From assembly GCF_000428905.1 (NCBI RefSeq), contig NZ_AUAV01000012.1, positions 1-64,000 on the forward strand: a stretch of DNA of 64,000 bases, given 5' to 3'. Source of the stretch: Brumicola pallidula DSM 14239 = ACAM 615 (GTDB taxonomy: Bacteria; Pseudomonadota; Gammaproteobacteria; Enterobacterales; Alteromonadaceae). A program made the translations under genes and the position numbers. Positions 28,141-37,726 of this stretch are shown here, piece by piece. Numbering within the stretch: position 1 is the first letter of the stretch; each line of letters begins with the position of its first letter. A model generated the notes under the pieces. That model saw only the letters and a list, made by a program, of their open reading frames with translations. It was not told the origin of the DNA and did not search any database.

Positions 28141-29295
28141 TTGAATTCTACAGTTAAAAAAGCAAAGACATTATTCCCGCACGTCAGTTATCCTATTCAC
28201 CATACTTTTATGGAAGTCTTATTTAGGTGTTACTCAACAGATAGAACCGATATAACTCTCGCCGATATGGCAGGGCTTTCGAAGTTGATGGGTAAAGGTT
28301 TCACTGACTTAGTCTACTTAGTCAAAAATATTGAAAAAGATGAGAATTCACGTAAGTTTTTAGACCACTGCTTAAAATTGAAGGTTAACGCGAAAAAAAT
28401 GAAGTCCGCTACAGGAGAAGAGTTGTCAGTGGATCAAAACCTATCTGCGAGAGTAGGAGCAATCAATAGCTATAGAACAGCGTTCGAAAAAGAAGAACTA
28501 GAGTTAAAAAAAGAAGCCGAAAGACTCAAAGCTATCGATAATGAAAAACTAGCCATAAAAGCGAAGAAACGGGCTAGGTTAATAGAGCAAGAACGAAAGA
28601 AAGCGCAAGAGGCAAAAAAGGCTCAGTATCTGAAACGCTTCTGTGATTTTCCTGAATTTTGTATAAAAGGAATAAAAAGAGGCTCTGATGCTGCTAAAGT
28701 TCTACTAAGGCTTCGAAACAATGACGCCAATGAGGAAGACTTTTTTTGGTTGGAAGAAAAAGGTTTTACTAATGACCTAACTACTCAAGCTCTTCACGCG
28801 TTCTATTTAAAAAGGGGCAAAATTCATTTAGCCAAATGGAAAAAAGATAATGCTCCCTGGGGTTTAGTCAACGCTATTGCTGACTATAGAAGAAGTAAGT
28901 CATCTCAGGAAATCCTCGGCGAAATACAATCAAATTACCCATTTACGTTTTCCAAAGGTAACAAACAGTTAAATTCTGCCTTACTTACAACGTCTGGCGG
29001 CGTATATCGTGATTTATTTCGATATACTGAATCTTTGAAACTAGGCACAGAAGCCCATATATTAAACCCTAGTAATTATAGACCTTGCACACTGGTTGGC
29101 GCTTCAAACATCCTACTTGGCGACATGAACGAAGGACATTCTTGGTATCAAAAAGCGATAGAAAGAGGTTTTAAGCCTGAAAGTTATGATAAAGAGCTTC
29201 GCTCAATTTATATGTCATGTAGTAAGCAAATTAAGGAAAAGCTAAAACGTAGCTTGCTAGCTATAGGGCAGAATCACTCTTGGCTCACAAATTAG
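28141..29295 (+). CDS. unknown coiled-coil / TPR-like protein, 384 aa
   Basis: It starts at TTG 28141 behind ggaaggtatcgag. An N-terminal helical part (1-90) is followed by a highly charged coiled coil (about residues 115-170, KEEELELKKEAERLK-like and many EQERKKAQEAKKA repeats). A C-terminal part (about 270-360) resembles tetratricopeptide or Sel1-like helices (LKLGTEAHILNPSNYRPCTL, LGDMNEGHSWYQKAIERG). No catalytic motif is seen. It heads the run that leads to the DUF429, methyltransferase-HNH and NYN genes and may be a scaffold of the same system. Confidence 0.75.
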   Translation: MNSTVKKAKTLFPHVSYPIHHTFMEVLFRCYSTDRTDITLADMAGLSKLMGKGFTDLVYLVKNIEKDENSRKFLDHCLKLKVNAKKMKSATGEELSVDQNLSARVGAINSYRTAFEKEELELKKEAERLKAIDNEKLAIKAKKRARLIEQERKKAQEAKKAQYLKRFCDFPEFCIKGIKRGSDAAKVLLRLRNNDANEEDFFWLEEKGFTNDLTTQALHAFYLKRGKIHLAKWKKDNAPWGLVNAIADYRRSKSSQEILGEIQSNYPFTFSKGNKQLNSALLTTSGGVYRDLFRYTESLKLGTEAHILNPSNYRPCTLVGASNILLGDMNEGHSWYQKAIERGFKPESYDKELRSIYMSCSKQIKEKLKRSLLAIGQNHSWLTN

Positions 29296-29500
29296 TTTTC
29301 AAATAAGGCAACTTATTATTTATGTTGAATTTGAAATACCTTAAGGTCAGCAACATCGCATCATTAGTTGCGTGCCTAAGTTAACGATAACAATGCAGTG
29401 CTAATACAATGTTGATTAAAATATTGCCCTCGATGTTTGCAAAACTACCGCTTTTTGTATTTAATTAAATCCAGCGGGGAAAAACATATATGGATAGTGA

Positions 29501-30520
29501 ATGGACGCTTATATTGGGATTGATGTTGCCTGCAAGAAAGACAAGTATTGTCCTATTTCCATATGTGTAAAAAAAGACGGCATATTAATACCGCTCCAGC
29601 TTGCTAATGAGAGAGCTCAATCACCTAAGGGCCTGGGCAATATAGCAACACTAAGCGAGGTTAATAATCTTGCCTATGCAGCTGCAATAAAAAAATACAT
29701 TCTTGCCATTTGCAAATCTCACCAATTAAATCCTGTTTGCATAGCCATCGATTCGCCACTCCAACCAAGGGCCGAACACTTAAAACGCCGGCGAGCCGAG
29801 CTTGAATTAGATAAGCGCAAAATTAGCTGTTATACCACTCCTTCTAAAGCGGATTTTGACAATATTATTGTTAAAGCGAATAACCATATTGCCAGCGGCG
29901 GTAAAGCAAATAAGCTCCCTCACTCAATGCAGATATTTATGTTAGCTGGTTTCGCTATCGCCAACGCGTTAAAAGATGAGGCACCGTGTATTGAGATTTA
30001 TCCTCACGCTACTGTAAAATTATTAGATGTTGCAGGTAAGCACAAAACCAAAGATGACCAAGCGTATATCCAACTGCAAGCATTGAGCAAATTCACAGGG
30101 TGGCCAAGCACTCAATGCGAATGGGACCAAGTACCTTATATTTGCAAAGGCCCGACACATGACAAAGTAGATGCTTATAGCGCAGCTTGGATCGCTAGCT
30201 TAGCGCAAAGCGACAGACTAGCATTAGGAGAACCTGAGGCGAGTGATGCTATTTGGTTACCTATATTAGAACGTCTTGTTGTACATACAGTGTTGCAAAA
30301 ATTTAAGCCTACAGCAGAGATTATGCCGACAAAAAGAAATAAGAAGACACCATCGGAAACGAATATCGGTGAGCACACTAAATTGTGTCCGGCTTGTCAT
30401 GCACATATGTTCAAGAGGTGGCCATTTGGTTGGGATGCCCATGCAGCTCACAAGTGTACTGGAGTAGATGGTGTAAATATTGAAGCTAGAAAGCGCATTT
30501 ATAAGGAAAGGTTCTTGTAA
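29501..30520 (+). CDS. DUF429 RNase H-fold protein with C-terminal zinc finger, 339 aa
   Basis: The N-terminal IGIDVA (Asp8), the central CIAIDSPLQP (Asp84), the EIYPHATVKLL strand and the late HDKVDAYSAAWIA (Asp224) reproduce the acidic positions of the DUF429 predicted nuclease fold. Residues about 293-320 form a metal-binding knuckle (CPACHAHMFKRWPFGWDAH..H.C). It is 80 bp upstream of the methyltransferase-HNH gene in the same direction. A nuclease or nucleic-acid-binding role is inferred from the fold; DUF429 function is not settled. Confidence 0.8.
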   Translation: MDAYIGIDVACKKDKYCPISICVKKDGILIPLQLANERAQSPKGLGNIATLSEVNNLAYAAAIKKYILAICKSHQLNPVCIAIDSPLQPRAEHLKRRRAELELDKRKISCYTTPSKADFDNIIVKANNHIASGGKANKLPHSMQIFMLAGFAIANALKDEAPCIEIYPHATVKLLDVAGKHKTKDDQAYIQLQALSKFTGWPSTQCEWDQVPYICKGPTHDKVDAYSAAWIASLAQSDRLALGEPEASDAIWLPILERLVVHTVLQKFKPTAEIMPTKRNKKTPSETNIGEHTKLCPACHAHMFKRWPFGWDAHAAHKCTGVDGVNIEARKRIYKERFL

Positions 30521-30600
30521 CGCGAGTTTGGTTTACACCACACAGTAATTTATGACTGCGTTAGTGCACTACATTATTAAATAAGTTACGAGGTTTAAAC

Positions 30601-32373
30601 TTGTCCAACAATTATTACAACGACAGAGTTGAAGAGTTAGCACAACAATATTTGTCGCTATCGTTTGATGATGTCCATCATAATTGGGCTCACCACTTAC
30701 CCTCAATATTTAAAAAGCCGAGCTCAACTATTTTGGATGTTGGCGCAGGTGCTGGTAGAGATGCAAACCACATTGCAAAAATGGCTAACCAATACTGTAA
30801 AGATGATAGTAATTGCAGAATCTATGCGGCAGAGCCCGCCATCGAGATGATGAGAGTAGGGCAAGAAACCACGCGCAATCAAAACGTCCAATGGTTACAA
30901 GATTCTTTACCTGCTTTGAACAAAATAACTAAACTGGAAATGAGCTTCGATTTAATTTTACTTAGTGCCGTTTGGATGCACGTGCCCCCAAGCCAGCGGG
31001 CTCGTTCTATGCGCAAACTCACTAATTTGCTCAAGCCTGGCGGTAGGATCATTATTTCGCTCAAATTTGGCATGACTGTTCAAGAGCAACAACAACGTCA
31101 GATGTATGATGTGAGTGTTGAAGAGCTAGAGCATTTAGCTCAAAACCTTGGATTGTTCTCGAAGTTAGAAACTCAGAACGAGAAAGACAAATTAGGTCGT
31201 AATGAAGTTGATTGGCAAACGCTGGTTTTGCAAATGCCCGATGACGGCACGGGCGCGTTTCCATTTATACGTCATGTCGCAATTAATGATGGCAAGGCTG
31301 CAACTCACAAGCTAGCGTTGCTCAGAGTGTTGCTGAGGATAGCTGACGGTCACCCGGGCGCGGTATTGAGAAGAGAAACATCACTGCATGGCGATAGAGT
31401 CATTTTGCCGCTCGGATTAGTGGCATTGTATTGGATACATCAATACAAAGACCTTATTGATCATTATAAGTTATTCCAAACGCCTAACAAAAGCCCAAAT
31501 ATGGGTTTTATGAAAGAGGGCGGTTGGAATAAGTTAAACCATAGAACGAGCTCTGATTTTCGAATTGGTAATTTGTTTATAGGTGAAGATGCAAAGTCTT
31601 TACACAAAACCTTATCGGCAAGTGCACAAAATATAAGAGACATGCCCAGTAAATACATCACGCTTCCCAATAGTGATGCTCGTGTGTTTGAAGTTGCAGC
31701 AAAGACGGTAAGGTTGAAAGACAGTTTATTTCTTGATTTAGAAACGCTAACGCAGTGGGGTGAGTTCTCGTTACCAGAATCAATATGGCTAGCGTTAAGT
31801 CGATATGCTTGTTGGATTGAGCCCGTATTGGTGAATGAATGGGTAAAAGCGATGGCTAGTTACAAAGGCAACCAAAATGATGTTGGGGCTGATAAACGAG
31901 CCTATATGCATAAGGCACTTCAATGGTTAGAACCGAAGCGTACCACTGCCGAAGTGCGCAATAGATTTGAATCGTTAAAATTAAATCAAACAATGCAGTG
32001 CGTGTGGTCAGCCAAAACACTTAATCGCAAATATGACATAGATCACAGTATGCCATTTGCACGCTGGCCTAATAATGATTTATGGAATTTAGTGCCTAGC
32101 AACTCGAAGGTAAATAATGAAAAACGAGACAGACTGCCAACAGAACGAAAACTATTGGATGCTAGAGAGCGCATGTTGCATTGGTGGAATATGGCTTGGG
32201 CCGATGATTCTGATTTGGAGGGTGAGTTAACTTGTAGCCGACGTTTCTTTGCAGAGGCTAATATCGCGCTGCCTGGGCTTTCGATTGATAACACATCAAT
32301 TGATGATTTATTTGAAGCGTTGCTTTTACAAAGGTCTCGTTTGAAAGAAATGCAGCAATTGAAGGAGTGGTAG
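30601..32373 (+). CDS. SAM methyltransferase fused to an HNH endonuclease, 590 aa
   Basis: Residues about 1-160 are a class I SAM-dependent methyltransferase: motif I ILDVGAGAGRDANHIA (about 43-58), then AAEPAIEMM, FDLILLSAVWMHVP and LLKPGGRIIISLKFG. Residues about 220-290 form a helical middle domain (HKLALLRVLLRIADGHPGAV). The C-terminal part has an HNH nuclease core: DIDHSMPFARW with His482, WNLVPSN with Asn496, and VNNEKRDRLP with Asn505. It starts at TTG 30601 behind acgagg. One polypeptide that can both modify and cut is unusual. No named system is recognised. Confidence 0.85.
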   Translation: MSNNYYNDRVEELAQQYLSLSFDDVHHNWAHHLPSIFKKPSSTILDVGAGAGRDANHIAKMANQYCKDDSNCRIYAAEPAIEMMRVGQETTRNQNVQWLQDSLPALNKITKLEMSFDLILLSAVWMHVPPSQRARSMRKLTNLLKPGGRIIISLKFGMTVQEQQQRQMYDVSVEELEHLAQNLGLFSKLETQNEKDKLGRNEVDWQTLVLQMPDDGTGAFPFIRHVAINDGKAATHKLALLRVLLRIADGHPGAVLRRETSLHGDRVILPLGLVALYWIHQYKDLIDHYKLFQTPNKSPNMGFMKEGGWNKLNHRTSSDFRIGNLFIGEDAKSLHKTLSASAQNIRDMPSKYITLPNSDARVFEVAAKTVRLKDSLFLDLETLTQWGEFSLPESIWLALSRYACWIEPVLVNEWVKAMASYKGNQNDVGADKRAYMHKALQWLEPKRTTAEVRNRFESLKLNQTMQCVWSAKTLNRKYDIDHSMPFARWPNNDLWNLVPSNSKVNNEKRDRLPTERKLLDARERMLHWWNMAWADDSDLEGELTCSRRFFAEANIALPGLSIDNTSIDDLFEALLLQRSRLKEMQQLKEW

Positions 32374-32607
32374 CATAGTAATGGCATGTAAGGTGTTTGT
32401 CGCTGCGTAAACCAGATTTAATAGCTCGTCTTATCAACGTTGTTTAGGAAGCTAGTTCTCTTGTTTAACAATATTCGTATTTGGTTCAATATAGACTAGT
32501 AATGTATTTATATTCATAACTTGATTCGATATTGGCATTTGTCATCCGTTCTATCGCGCTTTATAATCCCTATGTACTAACGTTTTGTAATCTAATAGGA
32601 ATAAGGT

Positions 32608-33321
32608 TTGAAAGAAAAGGAAAAAATAGCACTATTCATTGATGCTGATAATGCCCCTGCTGCCAAAATAGATACTATACTCTCAGAACTTGCCCGCTAT
32701 GGTGTAGTAAATATCCGTAAAGCCTACGGCAACTGGAAAAGCCCCTGTCTTAAATCTTGGGAAGATGTGCTTCATGAATTCGCTATTCAGCCTATTCAGC
32801 AATTTGATTTAACCAAAGGTAAAAATGCGACTGACATTGCGCTTGTCATTGATGCGATGGATATTTTGTATACTAGAGATGTCGATACTATTTGCTTGGT
32901 ATCATCAGATTGTGACTTTACTCCATTGGTAACCAGAGCGTTGGCGGATGGTAAATTCATTATTGGTTTTGGTGAACGCAAAACACCAAGTGCGTTTGTT
33001 AATAGTTGTTCTAAGTTTTTGTATCTTGATGATATTGACGCAGATGAAAAGCCTGTAGAGATAAAGAAGCCGAGCATTAAAAGCGATACAAAGCTGATCA
33101 ATATGCTTCGTCAAGCAATTGAGGCTTCTGAGGATGATGATGGTTGGGCACACCTAGGGACAATAGGTAAACATATTTCAAACCATGCCTCCTTTGACCC
33201 TAGGAACTACGGGTTTAAAAAGTTGAGCGATTTGTTTTCCGCTATTGACTTGTTTGAGATGAAGCAAAAAAATAGTTCTGGCACTTATGTTAGAGATAAA
33301 CGCCGAGCTAAATTTGGTTGA
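32608..33321 (+). CDS. NYN-domain RNase with C-terminal LOTUS/OST-HTH, 237 aa
   Basis: Residues 1-140 are a NYN/LabA-like PIN-fold nuclease: ALFIDADNAPAAKID with the first acidic cluster, then TDIALVIDAMDILY and VSSDCDFTPLVTRAL with the further aspartates. Residues about 160-235 are an OST-HTH/LOTUS RNA-binding winged helix (DGWAHLGTIGKHISNHASFDPRNYGFKKLSDLFSAI pattern). The start is TTG 32608 behind aggaataagg. It follows the methyltransferase-HNH gene by 234 bp. A decayed paralogue lies at 26192. Confidence 0.9.
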   Translation: MKEKEKIALFIDADNAPAAKIDTILSELARYGVVNIRKAYGNWKSPCLKSWEDVLHEFAIQPIQQFDLTKGKNATDIALVIDAMDILYTRDVDTICLVSSDCDFTPLVTRALADGKFIIGFGERKTPSAFVNSCSKFLYLDDIDADEKPVEIKKPSIKSDTKLINMLRQAIEASEDDDGWAHLGTIGKHISNHASFDPRNYGFKKLSDLFSAIDLFEMKQKNSSGTYVRDKRRAKFG

Positions 33322-34224
33322 TGCACAATCAGTCTGCGCTTTTTACTCCATTAGTTAAGCGACAAGTGCCACGCTTGTTCTATACATAACACGTTGTTGG
33401 TTTTGCCACTCAATTTCGCCAGATTGAAATAAGGAGGTTAAAGAGGCTAAGCGCATTGTTTTTATGTCGTAAAACTAACTTGTGTCCTTCAAAGCAACGT
33501 TTTGGTCTGCCCTAGCGTACCGCGTTATCCCCTCATTTAGCCAGTGACTCATCGCGCCAAACCAATGTCGATTTATTGAATGCATTGCTTCAGGTGAATC
33601 AATTCTACTTTGTCGTTGTTGGGCCTGTTTTACATTGCCTGCTATAAACCGAAGCATTGACGATTAAGATTGAAAATATGGGTAACCAGTTTTTGAGTAA
33701 GGTCTTATTTAGCTAAAGGACAATTTAAAATAAATCAACAAACGACATCAAATGTCGCCAGTTGATTTAGTATGACCTTAAAGATTATCGCTACTTTTAT
33801 TGGGTTAGTAACAATTCGGACTTGTAACAGCGGCGTTTTAATTTTAAAAATGATAAAAGGCTTTAGTCGGCATAGAAAAAGAACAACGTTAACAATATGA
33901 AAAGTTGATATCTAATTCTAGAAATGAGGGTACATTACAACTAAGTAAATCATTAAAAAGGTTAAGGAAAACTACCATGAAAACTTGGACGATAAGGACT
34001 CAATATAAAAATCAGTTATCCAAAGTGATAGCTGGGCCGAAGGTGACCAGGCCATTACAATTAGAAAACGCTGCTAGAAAATTCATCCGTCAAGGTGAGA
34101 CCCACCCATAAAATTAGACAAGTATTCAATATAGCTTTCTATTTCAATTCATAATTAAGGTGTGGTGATGTTAGATTTTATTTTAGTGCCGGATGCGCTG
34201 ACGGCCAACCAAGTGAGAGCGACC
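33322..34224. other. mostly non-coding stretch before IS21
   Basis: It contains one possible short gene (33977-34111) and a minus-strand 60-codon frame (33475-33657) with no supporting start signal or family. Nothing else seen. Confidence 0.45.
33977..34111 (+). CDS. possible small basic protein, 44 aa
   Basis: ATG 33977 has aagga nine bases upstream, at a proper distance. The peptide (MKTWTIRTQYKNQLSKVIAG, ending RQGETHP) is basic and protein-like, but too short to assign. Confidence 0.4.
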   Translation: MKTWTIRTQYKNQLSKVIAGPKVTRPLQLENAARKFIRQGETHP

Positions 34225-34430
34225 TGCATGTTTCGGTCGAAATCGATCACCCATTTCGTTTCAATTCGATCGCTGATTTCGGTTTAAAGCGATCACCGTT
34301 TTCGGTTCTATCCGATCAGTTTTAGCCTTTTTCCGGAATCAGTGATCGGAATGCCGAAACAACCTTCTTTTTCTAGTTAAATCAACTGGTAAGCTGTGAC
34401 TTAACGTCAATGTTAAGGAAACACGCTGCC

Positions 34431-35966
34431 ATGCCTAGAAAGAGAACTGAAATGAGAAAAGTAAAAGATGTCCTGCGCTTGAAGTTTGATGCCGGACTCA
34501 GCCACAGGGACATAAGCAAGTGTCTTAGTATTGGCCCTGCCACAGTGAGTGAAGTCCTCTCTCGCTTTACCGCCAGCGATTTATCATGGCCTCTGCCAGA
34601 TGCTTATAGTGATGTGCAGCTTGAAGGAAAGCTCTATCCAAGCGTCATCTCAAAAAGCAAGAAGCGCCCCTTGGATGGCAATACAATAAGATTGGAGTTA
34701 AGACGCAAAGGCATGACTAAGCTTCTCTTGTGGCAAGAGTATTGTGAAGAAGAGGCGGCCACTGCGTATGGCTATACGCAGTTCTGCGAGCATTATCAGA
34801 TATGGCTTAAGAAGCAAAAACGCAGCATGCGCCAAGTGCATATTGCGGGTGATAAGCTCTTTATTGATTACGCAGGACCCACCGTGCCTATTATTAGCCC
34901 CGATACCGGTGAAATAAGGTACAACGCGCAAATATTCGTGGCTACCCTAGGGGCTACTAACTACACATATATAGAAGCAGGCCGCTCCCAAAAGCAAGAA
35001 GATTGGATAATGGCGCACGTTAGAGCGTTTAATTATATTGGTGGCGTGCCGAGGTTACTGGTCCCAGACAATCTCAAGGCGGCGGTGACTAAAGCGCACC
35101 GTTATGCACCTATCCTCAATGAAAATTATGAGCGGATGGCGAGGCATTATGGCACGGCCATCATGCCCGCTAGGCCATATAAACCCAAAGACAAGAGTAA
35201 AGCTGAAAACGCGGTATTGATTGTCGAACGCTGGATATTAATGCGCCTGCGCAATCATGTGTTTTACACATTAGCGGAGTTAAACATTAAGATTAAAGTG
35301 TTGATGGCGGATTTAAATAACCGTCAACAACGCATGTATCCTGGCTCACGCAAGGAGCAATTTGACTTGCTGGATAAACCCGCACTCGCCAGTCTACCGA
35401 CTTATCCATATGAATATATTGATAGTAAACGCGCCAAAGTAGCGCCTGACTATCACATATTATATGAGAAACATGCCTACTCGGTGCCGCACAGTTTAGT
35501 GGGTGGCACTGTCACCTTAGAAGCCAGCGCCAACATCGTGTGTATATACCATCATAATCAGCTAGTCGCCCAGCACACGCGCACCTTTAAAGACGGCGGC
35601 TTTACCACGCTCAAAGAGCATATGCCCGGCAGCCATTTTAAACACCGCTTCAACTCAGAGCGACTATTGAGTTGGGCTAAGAACATTGGTGTAGGCACTC
35701 GCTCAGTAATTGAATGGCACATACACAGCCGTAAACACCCAGAGCAAGCTATCAAGACCTGTTTAGCCATACTCAACCTCACTAAGCAATACGGCAACGC
35801 ACGCGTGGAGTCTGCTTGCCAAACCGCGCTGTTACTAGAGCGGCCACACCGTATTGTCGTGGTTAACCTGCTAAATAATCATAAAGAGCATGGCACTCAA
35901 CCCGTTGAGGAAGAAGAAAACCCCGTTAACCACCACAATATCCGTGGACAAAATTACTATCAATAA
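34431..35966 (+). CDS. istA: IS21 transposase IstA, about 511 aa
   Basis: An N-terminal helix-turn-helix (VLRLKFDAGLSHRDISKCLSIGPATVSEVL) is followed by the DDE catalytic core (FIDYAGPTVPII, LLVPDNLKAAV, and the glutamate in KDKSKAENAVLIVERW) and a C-terminal beta domain. The length is full. I chose ATG 34431 (MPRKRTEMRK), which has taagga about 12 bases upstream, over ATG 34410, which has no site. It needs the IstB ATPase for efficient transposition. Confidence 0.93.
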   Translation: MPRKRTEMRKVKDVLRLKFDAGLSHRDISKCLSIGPATVSEVLSRFTASDLSWPLPDAYSDVQLEGKLYPSVISKSKKRPLDGNTIRLELRRKGMTKLLLWQEYCEEEAATAYGYTQFCEHYQIWLKKQKRSMRQVHIAGDKLFIDYAGPTVPIISPDTGEIRYNAQIFVATLGATNYTYIEAGRSQKQEDWIMAHVRAFNYIGGVPRLLVPDNLKAAVTKAHRYAPILNENYERMARHYGTAIMPARPYKPKDKSKAENAVLIVERWILMRLRNHVFYTLAELNIKIKVLMADLNNRQQRMYPGSRKEQFDLLDKPALASLPTYPYEYIDSKRAKVAPDYHILYEKHAYSVPHSLVGGTVTLEASANIVCIYHHNQLVAQHTRTFKDGGFTTLKEHMPGSHFKHRFNSERLLSWAKNIGVGTRSVIEWHIHSRKHPEQAIKTCLAILNLTKQYGNARVESACQTALLLERPHRIVVVNLLNNHKEHGTQPVEEEENPVNHHNIRGQNYYQ

Positions 35967-35975
35967 GGAAACACA

Positions 35976-36444
35976 ATGAACTTACCTACATTACGCCCAC
36001 AACATCATTATTACCGGCGCTACCGGCTGTGGCAAAACTTACTTAGCCTGCGCACTTGGGCAGCAAGCATGTGAGCAAAACCACATCGTGAAATATTATC
36101 GTTTAGGCCAATTGCTTGATGAGCTAAGTGTAGGTCATGCCGATGGCAGTTATCGCCAACAATTGGCGCAGCTTGCTAAGAAAAAGTTACTCATACTCGA
36201 TGACTGGGGCATGGAAAAGCTTACCGCCAGGCAAGCTAACGACTTACTTGATGTGATGGAAGACCGATATCAAAATGCCAGTACCATTATCGCCAGCCAA
36301 ATCCCTGTGAATGACTGGTATAGCTTAATCCCAAATCCAACAGTGGTTGACGCCCTGTTGGACCGATTATTACACAATAGCCACCGCATAGAATTAGCAG
36401 GAGAATCGATGAGAAAACTAGACCAATCCGATCACTTAGGGTAA
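35976..36444 (+). pseudogene. istB: IS21 helper ATPase IstB, internal deletion
   Basis: The first seven codons (MNLPTLR) behind taagga are joined directly to the Walker A region (HNIIITGATGCGKTYLACALG) in another frame. About 110 codons are missing (estimated from family length), and the join shifts the frame. The rest, LLILDDWGMEKL (Walker B) to the end, is intact from ATG 36088. IstB loads IstA on target DNA, so this copy should not transpose on its own. Confidence 0.88.
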
Positions 36445-36574
36445 AAAGGTACGTGGAGAAAAAGAGGGTTACAAAGCGATCGGATAAAACCGAAATGACT
36501 GACTGTTTTCACCGAAATACGCATTTGGTATCTGAAGTTCTGAAATCTATTTGGTGTAGAATGATTAAGAGACC

Positions 36575-36637
36575 ATGAATCGAAAAAAGTTGATCTGCTC
36601 AGCATTAGGTATTGGTGTCAGTTATTATTACTTATGA
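36575..36637 (+). CDS. possible 20-aa peptide followed by a terminator
   Basis: ATG 36575 follows aagagacc and reads MNRKKLICSALGIGVSYYYL before TGA. A rho-independent terminator starts 4 bp later. The hydrophobic, lysine-led peptide could be a tiny membrane peptide, a leader peptide, or the end product of a larger locus cut by IS21. Confidence 0.35.
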   Translation: MNRKKLICSALGIGVSYYYL

Positions 36638-36640
36638 CGC

Positions 36641-36678
36641 AAAAGACGCCTCGCTAGTTAAACCAAACGGCGTCTTTT
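36641..36678 (+). terminator. rho-independent terminator
   Basis: aaaagacgcc (36641-36650) pairs perfectly with ggcgtctttt (36669-36678), followed by further T. It works on the plus strand, and the A-run also allows the minus strand. Confidence 0.85.
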
Positions 36679-36871
36679 TCAGGCAATCGTAACACTACAC
36701 TGGGAATTAATTCATTCGTTATGCGAGTCATCGGTCGCTAAGATCGGATGCAGAGCTGATGACATATGCTTTAGTGATGACTTATGAAATGAGTGAAAAA
36801 CATGATTTTTTGTGGAAAATGTGGTGATAACATTCACATGGAGCGCATATGTTGAGGTAATCCCCCCATTT

Positions 36872-37726
36872 TTAATGGAGTTCAGGCGTAGAATTCATGC
36901 TCTTGGTTAGTCTTTTTTTTTGAATTGGGGTTATCCCACCAATCCCCATGTTAGGTCGCTCGTTATTATAAGTCCATAGCCAACTAGTCGCTCTGTCTTG
37001 TAAATCTTCTATGTCAGCATAAATATAGTGACTTAGCCAATCGTATCTGACAGTGCGATTGAAGCGTTCAATATAAGCATTTTGCTGAGGGTTACCCGGT
37101 TGTATAAACAACAACGTTATCTCATTATGTTCAGCCCAATCAGCTAATTTTTGGCTAATATACTCAGGCCCGTTGTCACACCTGATGGCTTTTGGCTTAC
37201 CTTTCCACTCAATAATTTGCTCAAGCGACCTAATAACCCGCTCTGCGGGTAACGATATATCAGCGTCGATTATTAGGCCTTCGCGGTTGAAGTCGTCAAT
37301 CACATTGAATAACCGACAACTGCGTCCATCTGCCAATTGGTCATGCATAAAATCCATAGACCAGCATTCATTTTCTTTTTGGGGCACCGCCAGTGGCTGC
37401 GGGACTTCTCTGTTTAGGCGTTTGTTAGGTTTAATGCGTAAATTCAGTGACAACTCTTGGTATATGCGATAAACACGTTTGTGGTTCCATCCGTAGCCTT
37501 TCACGTTGCGTAAATACAAAAAGCATAAGCCAAATCCCCAGTTGCGCTGGTTTTGTGTCAAAGCTAGCAACAAATCGGCAATTTTTTCATTTTCAGATGA
37601 CAGTTTTGGGGTGTAGCGATAACACGTTTCACTTATCAAAAACGGTCGACACGCCAACGCAATGCTCATCTTTTTACTTTTTACGACTCCCTGCGCCATT
37701 AATTTACGCTCAGAAGCCTTCACCAC
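36872..37726 (-). CDS. IS3-family transposase OrfB (DDE integrase), 284 aa
   Basis: The retroviral-integrase-like core shows the three acidic residues: [20 protein letters not shown], and the glutamate in [16 protein letters not shown]. An IS_OrfB helix region ([20 protein letters not shown]) precedes it. The start overlaps the OrfA stop, so OrfAB can be made by frameshifting in the A-rich overlap or OrfB by coupling. It appears intact. Confidence 0.92.
   Translation of the reverse strand: MVKASERKLMAQGVVKSKKMSIALACRPFLISETCYRYTPKLSSENEKIADLLLALTQNQRNWGFGLCFLYLRNVKGYGWNHKRVYRIYQELSLNLRIKPNKRLNREVPQPLAVPQKENECWSMDFMHDQLADGRSCRLFNVIDDFNREGLIIDADISLPAERVIRSLEQIIEWKGKPKAIRCDNGPEYISQKLADWAEHNEITLLFIQPGNPQQNAYIERFNRTVRYDWLSHYIYADIEDLQDRATSWLWTYNNERPNMGIGGITPIQKKRLTKSMNSTPELH

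Larger units (their letters stand above)
34225..36523 (+). mobile_element. IS21-family element with defective istB
   Basis: The ends tgcatgtttcggt (34225) and, reversed, tgcgtatttcggt (36523) form imperfect inverted repeats. Inside each end there are further copies of gatcaccgttttcgg / gatcggataaaaccg, the multiple terminal boxes typical of IS21. Genes istA and istB lie between. No target duplication is obvious. Confidence 0.85.
36524..36852. other. short host stretch between IS21 and IS3
   Basis: It holds a possible 20-codon leader and a strong terminator (listed separately). The remainder shows no gene. Confidence 0.5.

Noticed and set aside
33475-33657. 60-codon minus-strand frame
   Set aside because: No start signal or family resemblance; likely chance.
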